From Pontibacter liquoris (lineage in GTDB: Bacteria > Bacteroidota > Bacteroidia > Cytophagales > Hymenobacteraceae): DNA of 64,000 nt. Position 1 is the stretch's first letter, and every line of letters begins with the position of its first letter. Shown piece by piece: positions 57,866-64,000 of this stretch. Location of the stretch: positions 2,480,001 to 2,544,000 of the forward strand of contig NZ_JALEBG010000001.1 of the NCBI RefSeq assembly GCF_022758235.1, in the 5' to 3' direction. The translations under genes were made by a program, and so were the position numbers. The notes under the pieces were generated by a model that worked only from the letters and a program-made list of their open reading frames with translations, was not told the origin of the DNA and searched no databases.

Positions 57866-57967
57866 ACTTGCATAGTTTATACTTCAGTGATGACCCTTTA
57901 TCGTTCAGGAGTCGGAATCTAGGTTCTCTTTATACCTTGTCCATACTTCTGTTACGAATGCCAGGCG

Positions 57968-58624
57968 CTACTCGGTGGCATAAGGGAAGTTACGGGAAAC
58001 CTTGCGCATCATGCGCTCCACCATATCGTCGGTAGAAGCCAGGATGTCATCATCCATGGTCTTAAAGAAGCGCCAGAGCAGTTCGCCGTCTTTTCCGTCA
58101 CTGATCGTCATGGTAAGTGAGCCTGAACCGGTTTTGCCTCCCAGGCCGCCCAGCACCACAGCTGTCGCCAGTGCGGCTCCTTCTGATTTAGACTGCTCCA
58201 TATCGAACTTGCCGCCGATCACGGCATCCACGCCCAGCACTTTGGCAATTTCATCGCGCGTATACTCCTGCAGGTGCTCAAACATGCCGGCTTTTCGCAG
58301 CAGGATGTTGGTTTTCTCTACATCCTGGAAGCTCACCGAATAGGCCTTGGACTTTCGCAACAGGTAGGTATACATGCTGTTCTGGATGTTCTGCGCCAGC
58401 GTAATTTCCTGGTCGCGGTTCGCTGCGGCGCTGAAGTTCTTCGGCTGCTTTTTGTAAGTGATCTTCGCCTCGAAGGGCAGAATGGCCACTGTCTTGTGGT
58501 GAGGCAGCGCGGAACGCAGGTTCGGACTCTCAAAAACCTGTTTGGTGCCTTCTCCCCGAAAAACCTGCGCCTGGGCAAAAGAGGCAATCAAGGCGATAAC
58601 GAACAATAGATAATATCTTTTCAT
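57968..58624 (-). CDS. Exported protein of unknown function, CsgG/TolB-N-like
   Basis: A 218-residue protein with a clear signal peptide (MKRYYLLFVIALIASFAQA). The mature part has TVAILPFEAKITYKKQPKNF, LAQNIQNSMYTYLLRKSKAYSVSFQDVEKTNILL and LGVDAVIGGKFDMEQ. That order (a 'vaIlPF' strand, a helix and an oligomer-like 'GAD.vIgG' strand) resembles CsgG/FlgO/TolB-N proteins. No further domain. The family call is by pattern only. Confidence 0.55.
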   Translation of the reverse strand: MKRYYLLFVIALIASFAQAQVFRGEGTKQVFESPNLRSALPHHKTVAILPFEAKITYKKQPKNFSAAANRDQEITLAQNIQNSMYTYLLRKSKAYSVSFQDVEKTNILLRKAGMFEHLQEYTRDEIAKVLGVDAVIGGKFDMEQSKSEGAALATAVVLGGLGGKTGSGSLTMTISDGKDGELLWRFFKTMDDDILASTDDMVERMMRKVSRNFPYATE

Positions 58625-58714
58625 TTTAGAATGACTTTAAGGTGATGATAATAATTGATATCAGAGTGTAGCAGGGCGAGGCAGTTCCAACTGCCCCGCC
58701 CTATCCTACTCCTT

Positions 58715-59380
58715 TTACTGCAGGGAAAGCTGCGGCTTCAGGCCTTCGCCGTCGTCATCTCCCTCGATCAGGGTAAACTTGCCGCTGTAGCTCCCTTTAA
58801 GCACCTTACCGCCTGCTGTCTGCAGGTTGTAAGACATTGTCAGGTTCGGCAGGCTGCCGCTCACGTCGATGGTGCCCCCGGTAATTTCAATGTCAGCCTC
58901 CTCTTCCCAGTTGCTGTCCCCATCTGAGTCGATCATGACCATTGTTTGAAAGAAGAAGGATTTTCCGCCATACTTGGCTTCCAGTTCAACTTCCTCCAGG
59001 TCGGTATCCGCAGATAGGTCCGCATATACAAAATGGCCTGTTTTAAAGCTGTTGCCACCGGCCGAGAAAAGAGGAGTAAGTATCGCGATCTTGCCGTTCT
59101 GGAGATCATTGACCTCGCCATTGCTGCCAATGGTTGGCGTGCCGTCCGTTATCAGGAAGTAGTCCATGTAGTGGGTATCGTCCCCTCCAAACAAACTCAG
59201 CGAGCCGCCATTCAGGTAAAAGCCATTTTTGATGGTATAGCCCTGCCCGTTATACTCGGTGTTGCCCGAGGGTGTAGGAATAACATCCGTATCCTGGTCA
59301 TCATCTTGGGAGCAGGAAGTAGCCAACAGACCAAGAGACACAGCCATAACGGCAAGCGGAAAGCGAAATAAATTTTTCAT
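58715..59380 (-). CDS. Acidic lipoprotein, unknown function
   Basis: A 221-residue lipoprotein whose signal ends at Cys23 (LLATSCSQDDDQD). The mature part is acidic and beta-rich, with many Gly/Asp turns (FYLNGGSLSLFGGDDTHYMDYFLITDG, IDSDGDSNWEEEADIEITGGTIDVSG), possibly Ca2+-binding loops. It lies on the same strand as the exported genes on either side, with gaps of 90 and 75 bases. Operon possible. Not recognised. Confidence 0.7.
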   Translation of the reverse strand: MKNLFRFPLAVMAVSLGLLATSCSQDDDQDTDVIPTPSGNTEYNGQGYTIKNGFYLNGGSLSLFGGDDTHYMDYFLITDGTPTIGSNGEVNDLQNGKIAILTPLFSAGGNSFKTGHFVYADLSADTDLEEVELEAKYGGKSFFFQTMVMIDSDGDSNWEEEADIEITGGTIDVSGSLPNLTMSYNLQTAGGKVLKGSYSGKFTLIEGDDDGEGLKPQLSLQ

Positions 59381-59455
59381 AGTTGTAGATTTTATAATAG
59401 TATATGATTTTGTTTTAAATTCTTGAAGGGGGTTTTGTGCGACTGGAACAGCACC

Positions 59456-59986
59456 TTAGAACTTTGCCGCTACTCCGAGGCGCAGGGCGGTTACGCCATA
59501 CCCCACTTCAGCAAAAGCGCCTACTTTATCGGTGAACATGTAGCGGCTACCGACGTGGATGCCGGCAAAAACACCGCCGGCATAGGGACTTTCGAAATCC
59601 GTATCCGACTGGTTATCGCTGTACCAGGCTGTCCGCACGCCTACAGAAACCCCGGCATACGGATCCCATTTGCTGGCTTCGTTGCCGGAAAGCACGTCAA
59701 TCAGGTGGTAAGAGCCGCGGGCGCCGAAATAAACAAAATTATAATGCCAGCTATAGCCGCCTGCCTTGTAGCCGTAGCGGGCATAATCGACAAAACCGCC
59801 TGCCGATATATTGTTTTTGATGTCTACTTCCAGCGAGGCACCGATCGGTATGCCGCCGGCCGTATAAGCGCCAATACCGATGCCGGCATTCAGGTACTTG
59901 TTCCGGGCAGTAATTTGCGCCTGCGAAGGCAAGGCCAGTGCGGTGGCAGCGGCCACACAGAGAAACGAAGTAATGATCTTTTTCAT
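59456..59986 (-). CDS. Small outer-membrane beta-barrel protein
   Basis: A 176-residue exported protein with a signal peptide (MKKIITSFLCVAAATALALPSQA). The barrel strands are easily seen (YLNAGIGIGAYTAGGIPIGASLEVDI, NISAGGFVDYARYGYKAG, FVYFGARGSYHLI, PYAGVSVGVRTAWY, PYAGGVFAGIHVGSRYMF), ending in LRLGVAAKF with a terminal aromatic residue as in OmpW/OmpA-like eight-strand barrels. Pore or adhesin role unknown. Confidence 0.8.
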   Translation of the reverse strand: MKKIITSFLCVAAATALALPSQAQITARNKYLNAGIGIGAYTAGGIPIGASLEVDIKNNISAGGFVDYARYGYKAGGYSWHYNFVYFGARGSYHLIDVLSGNEASKWDPYAGVSVGVRTAWYSDNQSDTDFESPYAGGVFAGIHVGSRYMFTDKVGAFAEVGYGVTALRLGVAAKF

Positions 59987-60535
59987 AGTGTTAATTTTTA
60001 GCGTTGAATAAGTATGGATTTAGTTTTATAGTTATCCGGGTCAGGCAAAGGGTTGAGGGCAGCAGATTTTAACATGAAAGGGCGTGGAATGCCTGCCCAG
60101 GAAAATAAGCGTAACTGCCTATAATGCTGGGTTAGAGTGTGCTTGGAAGCAGGTTTAAAATCTTGCTGTGAACTTTTATCCTTAAGCTGCCTTTGCGGCT
60201 ATATATTATATCTCAGGCAGTTAGCGAATAAATTCTTAAAGTAGTTAGCGAAGGAATCTGATCGGAAATTGGAAGTACTACAGCCTCCTAATTTTTAGTT
60301 GATAAGCCCGGGCCAAAGGGATTAGGGCAAAACCTGCATAGTCGTCTGACAGGTTAAAACAGACGGCCCAGCTATTCATCTCGCTGTGTATCTGCTGGTC
60401 TAGGTGTATACTTTCTCGTTTCATAATTCATTTTATACTTGGTTTTTTCACATTTGCAAAGTATATGCCAAACTGTTATATTATTGACATTCAATTTATT
60501 ATAAATATTTACTATACTTGACAGCTCGAATAGTT

Positions 60536-60577
60536 GTCCAGAACTGAACAAGCTCTGTCCGGAACTGAACAGGCTGA
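60536..60577. repeat. Two tandem 21-base units
   Basis: GTCCAGAACTGAACAAGCTC-type unit at 60536-60556 and a second at 60557-60577 differ at about four positions. Non-coding. Confidence 0.7.
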
Positions 60578-60621
60578 AGGATTGGGAATATAGCTTAGCG
60601 AAAACCGGACACAAGGGGCAT

Positions 60622-60656
60622 AAAAAAAGAGCCCCACCTGTTAGTGACGCTCTTTT
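60622..60656 (-). terminator. Terminator of the DUF3109 gene
   Basis: Stem AAAAAGAGC / GCTCTTTT, extended by a partly paired CCAC/GTGA region. The A-run at 60622-60628 gives a U-run on the minus strand, about 28 bases past the stop. Confidence 0.65.
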
Positions 60657-60683
60657 CCCATTGTGTTATACTTCCTCTTAATA

Positions 60684-61268
60684 TCAGACCTTCGCGTTGT
60701 TTCCTTCTTCCTCGGCTACAAGTTGCTCCAGCTCCTGGTACCAGTCTTTGCCATACTTGCGGATAAGCGGCTCTTTGAGGAACTGGTACACACGTACGCC
60801 CACGTCCTCGCCAAAGCTGCAGGCCGGGTTGCAGATATGCCAACGATCGTAATTGAGGGCTTCAAAATCATCGTATTTCGTGATGCGGATTGGGTATAAG
60901 TGGCAGGAAATCGGTTTCTTCCAGTCGATCACGCCGTCTAAATACGCCTGCTCTATCGCACATTTCAGCACTTTATGCTCATCATAGATCGCGTACGCGC
61001 ACTCGCGGTCCCCGATAGTTGGGGTGGAGTAATCGCCTTCAAAGTCCATCACATACAGGCCCTGCTCCTCGATGGCCTGTTTGCCGGCACCTGACATATA
61101 GGGCTTTATTTTATCGTAATGCTGCTCCAGCAGGTTGAGCTCACTGCCTTCCAGCGGCGCGCCAAGGTCTCCCTCCACGCAGCAGGCGCCCTTGCACCGC
61201 TCCAGGTTGCACACAAAAAATTTTTCGCGGATGTCGTCGCTGATAACGGTATTCTGAAGGACTATCAT
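60684..61268 (-). CDS. DUF3109 family cysteine-rich protein
   Basis: A 194-residue cytosolic protein. Cysteines cluster in C-x3-K-x-CxxCC type arrangements ([59 protein letters not shown]), consistent with bound zinc or an iron-sulfur centre. Function unknown. Widespread in Bacteroidota. The promoter candidate at 61346-61353 gives a leader of about 70 bases. Monocistronic. Confidence 0.9.
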   Translation of the reverse strand: MIVLQNTVISDDIREKFFVCNLERCKGACCVEGDLGAPLEGSELNLLEQHYDKIKPYMSGAGKQAIEEQGLYVMDFEGDYSTPTIGDRECAYAIYDEHKVLKCAIEQAYLDGVIDWKKPISCHLYPIRITKYDDFEALNYDRWHICNPACSFGEDVGVRVYQFLKEPLIRKYGKDWYQELEQLVAEEEGNNAKV

Positions 61269-61345
61269 GGTTTTTTATTGACGAAAGACAAAGGACAAAA
61301 GAGCATAAAGCTTTTTACGTTCATCCTCTTTAAGTATAGAGGAGA

Positions 61346-61353
61346 CAAAGGTA
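61346..61353 (-). promoter_or_regulatory. Putative DUF3109 promoter, -7 box
   Basis: TACCTTTG on the minus strand fits TAnnTTTG exactly. No clear -33 TTTG. Confidence 0.4.
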
Positions 61354-61456
61354 GCGGGAAAATAGTTTAAAATTGCTGTTTCAGCCCAAGCCATACTTCC
61401 CGAAGCAACAAGGGCCCTTATCTTTCAGCCTTTGATTAAAAGCTTATAGTTGACCC

Positions 61457-63133
61457 CTATTGCCTGGGTTGCGGCGAGCCGGCTGCCAGCAAAATGTTCT
61501 GCACGTTTTCGTGTTTAGTAAAATCGATGGCGGCCTTGCCATTGTTGTCGGTCAGTTTGGGGTCGGCGCCTGCCTGCAGCAGCGCAAGGATGATCTCGTA
61601 GTTGGCATCCATTTCGCAGGCCAGCATCAAGGGCGTTTTGCCATCCTGGTTGCGGATGTTTGGGTTAGCGCCCGAAGCCAGCAGCTTGTTCATCTCCAGA
61701 ATACCGATATGCTGGCCAATGGTAGCCTGCAGGGCCTGCGCCAGCACCGTATTGCCCTGCTTGTCGGGCACATTCGGATCAGCGCCGTAGCGAAAAAGCG
61801 TGTCGAGCAACTGCACCTGTTCCTGCTCAAAAAACTCCGTCTGGATGCGTGAGCAGTTCACCACATAATGCAAGGCTGTTTTTCCATCCAGATCCTGGGC
61901 ATTTACTTTGGCCCCTTTCCGAAGCAGCTGGCTGGCCGTTTTCAGTCTTACTTCCGGCTCATATACTACGCCGTAATCTTCCAGCAGCATCGGTATAAAA
62001 ACGGTATGCATCAGCGGCGTACGGCCATGCAGGTTGGCTTCGTAATCATCGGGTACCGCCTGGGTGTTCACATTGCCGCCGGCGGCAATCGCCCGTTTCA
62101 ACATGTCCGGGTCGCGGTTAATGGCCGCAATCACCACCTTCTGGTCGGCAGTCTGGTTGATGTAGCGCAGCTGCTCATAGGCGCTTATACTTCCTTTAGA
62201 AACAGCCTGGCGGTAAAGCTTACGGGCTTCAGGAATGTTCACCTCCCCTATCGTGCCTTCTTCATATAGCAACGCCAGGGTATAGAGTGCCTCCCGGTCG
62301 CCGGCGGCCGCTCCTTTTTTCAGGTAAGCCACCGCTTTTTCGGTATCTTTTTTCACGCCTTCCCCATCCAGGTACATGTTGGCCAGGTAAGTATAAGTCA
62401 CCACATCGTTCTTCTGCGCGGCCCGGTTCAGATAATTCAGTGCCAGACCCAGGTCCTTCAGTTCCCCGAAACCGGTGTAGTACATGCTCCCTAAAATGCG
62501 GTTACAAAAGGCATCTCCTTCCACAGCTTTCTCCCGTATCTCGATAGCCGCCGTGCGCATGTGTTGCAGAAAACGCTGCTTGTCTTCCTGCGTCTGCAGG
62601 ATCATCATCTCCGCCTGGCCCAGGTGCCCCAGCACGCTGCCGCTGTCTACGGCCGCCTGGTAGTAATAAGCAGCAGAATCTTTGTTGGCAGCAAAAAATT
62701 TCTCAGCATTCTGGATCTGTTGCAGCGTATCGACCTGCACATCTTTATACTTGAGCTGGCGGTACTGGTGCATGCGGCCAATAAAGTATAAGGCATCACT
62801 ATCGCCTTTGCTGGCGCCCTCCTTAAACTTAGCGTATGCTTCCGGAAATTTCAGCGAAGTATAATAGGCCAGGCCTTGCTGGACGGCAGGGCTGCGCCAG
62901 ATCAGCTTCTCAGCCTGCACCGGGGCTGTTGTAACGGCTTTGGTGGCCGCTTTACGGGTGCCTGTTGCCGCTTTTTTAGCAGGCTGGGTGGTTTTTGCTT
63001 TAGCGGGAGCAGCCTTTGGTTTGGTCTGGGCAATCGCTAGCGGGCTCATCAATGCAAAGCACAACAGCAACATAAGCGTTTGCAGGGCGAAACGGTTATG
63101 CTTTTTCAAAAGAGTGTCGGAAATATGTTTCAT
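61457..63133 (-). CDS. Exported Sel1-repeat plus ankyrin-repeat protein
   Basis: A 558-residue exported protein. The signal peptide (FALQTLMLLLCFALMSPLAIAQ, about 14-35) is followed by a Lys/Ala/Thr-rich linker. About six Sel1/TPR-like repeats follow (GMHQYRQLKYKD..., GSMYTGF..LALNYLNRAAQKNDVVTYTYLANMYLDGEGVKKDTEKAVAYLKKGAAAGD, ...GTIGEVNIPEARKLYRQAV). Then come four or so ankyrin repeats (DLDGKTALHYVV, DKQGNTVLAQAL, NQDGKTPLMLACEM, DNNGKAAIDFTK). ATG at 63133 (MKHISD) is preferred. Combining both repeat types implies protein binding in the periplasm. It is preceded by an exact consensus promoter only 6 bases from the ATG. Confidence 0.85.
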   Translation of the reverse strand: MKHISDTLLKKHNRFALQTLMLLLCFALMSPLAIAQTKPKAAPAKAKTTQPAKKAATGTRKAATKAVTTAPVQAEKLIWRSPAVQQGLAYYTSLKFPEAYAKFKEGASKGDSDALYFIGRMHQYRQLKYKDVQVDTLQQIQNAEKFFAANKDSAAYYYQAAVDSGSVLGHLGQAEMMILQTQEDKQRFLQHMRTAAIEIREKAVEGDAFCNRILGSMYYTGFGELKDLGLALNYLNRAAQKNDVVTYTYLANMYLDGEGVKKDTEKAVAYLKKGAAAGDREALYTLALLYEEGTIGEVNIPEARKLYRQAVSKGSISAYEQLRYINQTADQKVVIAAINRDPDMLKRAIAAGGNVNTQAVPDDYEANLHGRTPLMHTVFIPMLLEDYGVVYEPEVRLKTASQLLRKGAKVNAQDLDGKTALHYVVNCSRIQTEFFEQEQVQLLDTLFRYGADPNVPDKQGNTVLAQALQATIGQHIGILEMNKLLASGANPNIRNQDGKTPLMLACEMDANYEIILALLQAGADPKLTDNNGKAAIDFTKHENVQNILLAAGSPQPRQ

Positions 63134-63139
63134 GTGCCT

Positions 63140-63171
63140 CAAAATTACAGCTATCATGGCTCTAAATCAAA
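63140..63171 (-). promoter_or_regulatory. Exact-consensus promoter of the Sel1/ankyrin gene
   Basis: On the minus strand TTTG (63168-63171), exactly 20 bases, TAATTTTG (63140-63147). This is the best match to TTTG-N20-TAnnTTTG in the window. Only six bases follow before the ATG at 63133, so the mRNA would be leaderless or nearly so. Confidence 0.75.
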
Positions 63172-63284
63172 AATAGCACCAGAAAGCCTTTTTTTCTGTT
63201 TTTAAGCCCCGTGCTAAACGCTTTGTGGCTGCCTGTTGTTCATCTGTTAAGGTATGGGCGCCTGTTGCTGCCGGCAAAAGTGGC

Positions 63285-63314
63285 CTTGCCATTCTGAAAA
63301 CGAAATTGTATTTG
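63285..63314 (+). promoter_or_regulatory. Possible promoter of the helicase gene
   Basis: CTTG (63285-63288), 18 bases, TGTATTTG (63307-63314). One mismatch in each box. The leader to the ATG at 63355 would be about 35 bases. Confidence 0.35.
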
Positions 63315-63354
63315 TAACTTGCATAGATTTTAAGATGCACGCGGAAGAGAAGAA

Positions 63355-64000
63355 ATGGATTACTTAAATTTATTGAACGAATCGCAGCGCGGCGCGGTGC
63401 TGCACACCGAGGGCCCGGCCATGATCATAGCGGGTGCCGGCTCGGGCAAAACCCGGGTGCTCACCTACCGGATCGCCCACCTCATCAGCCTGGGGGTGGA
63501 TCCGTTCAACATTCTGGCCCTGACCTTTACCAACAAAGCGGCCAAGGAAATGCGCCACCGGATCGAGAAGGTGATCGGCAACGAGGCCAAAAGTATCTGG
63601 ATGGGCACGTTCCACTCAGTCTTTTCGCGCATCCTGCGCGCTGAGGCAGAGAAGATCGGCTACCCCAAAAGCTTTACCATTTACGATACCGACGACTCCA
63701 AGACGCTCATTCGCAATATTGTGAAGGAGATGATCCTGGACGATAAGCTGTATAAGCCGAACGTGGTGCTGGGCCGTATTTCCTCAGCCAAAAACAAGCT
63801 GATCTCGGTGCGGCAGTACCTCAACGATGCCGTGATACAGGCGGACGACGAAGCGGCCATGCGGCCCAAGATCGGCAAGATTTACGAAATGTACCAGAAC
63901 CGCTGCTTCCGGGCTGGCGCTATGGACTTTGATGACCTGCTGTTCAACACCAACGTGTTGTTTAAAGACCACCCGGATGCGCTGAACAAGTATCAGAACA
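63355..64000 (+). CDS. uvrD: UvrD/PcrA-type ATP-dependent DNA helicase, partial
   Basis: First 215 residues or so of a superfamily 1 3'-5' helicase used in repair and replication. The start MDYLNLLNESQRGAVLHTEGPAMIIAGAGSGKTRVL has the Q-motif and Walker A (GAGSGKT). LALTFTNKAAKEMRHRI is motif Ia, and GTFHSVFSRILR is motif Ib. The window ends before motifs II-VI. PcrA and UvrD cannot be told apart on this part. The frame runs off the right edge. Confidence 0.95.
   Translation, partial: MDYLNLLNESQRGAVLHTEGPAMIIAGAGSGKTRVLTYRIAHLISLGVDPFNILALTFTNKAAKEMRHRIEKVIGNEAKSIWMGTFHSVFSRILRAEAEKIGYPKSFTIYDTDDSKTLIRNIVKEMILDDKLYKPNVVLGRISSAKNKLISVRQYLNDAVIQADDEAAMRPKIGKIYEMYQNRCFRAGAMDFDDLLFNTNVLFKDHPDALNKYQN

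Larger units (their letters stand above)
59987..60683. other. Gene-free region with short repeats
   Basis: About 700 bases. The only longer open frame (minus, 60372-60614) is made of repeat-like sequence and has no protein features. It holds two tandem 21-base units at 60536-60577, several AAGTATA/TATACTT heptamers (about 60408, 60431, 60460 and 60513) and the DUF3109 gene terminator at its right end. No RNA gene recognised. Confidence 0.5.

Noticed and set aside
60372..60614. 80-codon frame on the minus strand
   Set aside because: Part of it is the translation of a 21-base tandem repeat. There is no other protein feature.

Overview
The window looks like an ordinary stretch of chromosome from a member of the Bacteroidota, order Cytophagales, most like Pontibacter and its relatives (Hymenobacteraceae). 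The grounds are: almost no Shine-Dalgarno sequences before genes; several upstream boxes of the Bacteroidota type (TTTG, about 20 bases, TAnnTTTG); a type IX secretion (CHU_C/type B) sorting domain; a fused mutase IcmF; an AlaA / EF-P / AccB / AccC neighbourhood; and many family types common in this phylum. The genus call is inference. No rRNA, tRNA, CRISPR array, phage or insertion sequence was found.

Layout. 1-870 is gene-free and carries fragments of dispersed palindromic repeats. 871-8300 holds folD, lepA, a DUF1003 membrane protein and the fused mutase icmF. 8.4-15.3 kb has an FMN-binding glutamate synthase-like protein flanked by small unlisted ORFs, then a self-contained multidrug efflux operon (TetR, TolC, EmrA-like, EmrB-like) whose TetR promoter has a 22-bp palindrome between its -33 and -7 boxes. 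15.6-22.5 kb holds an FKBP, gdhA, a SIMPL protein, an M61 peptidase and three scattered paralogues of an unnamed small family. 22.7-30.9 kb is mainly envelope and exported proteins, among them a T9SS-sorted protein, plus a compact structured minus-strand transcript near 23.8-24.1 kb with an exceptional Shine-Dalgarno sequence.

30.9-32.1 kb is gene-poor and AT-rich. 32.1-43.7 kb holds ligA, a LytS/LytTR two-component pair, dapA, a DedA protein, kup, an LPG-synthase-like membrane protein and an amino acid permease. 44.1-49.4 kb is a stress-protein-like island: a DUF2382 protein, an AI-2E family exporter, three Asn/Tyr/Arg/Gly/Asp-rich disordered proteins, a small hydrophilic protein and a Ser/Thr/Gly-rich lipoprotein. 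50-57.8 kb holds a CurA-like reductase, a beta-barrel protein, an SGNH esterase, alaA and the efp-accB-accC operon. 57.9-63.1 kb has exported proteins, a DUF3109 protein and a Sel1/ankyrin protein. The window ends inside a UvrD/PcrA-type helicase.

The most unusual signals are (i) a heptamer AAGTATA/TATACTT seen roughly 95-100 times in 64 kb against about 8 expected by chance, in genes and between them; (ii) the small minus-strand transcript at 23811-24101 with a 12-base perfect complement to the 16S rRNA 3' tail; (iii) the three-member paralogue family; and (iv) the disordered-protein island.
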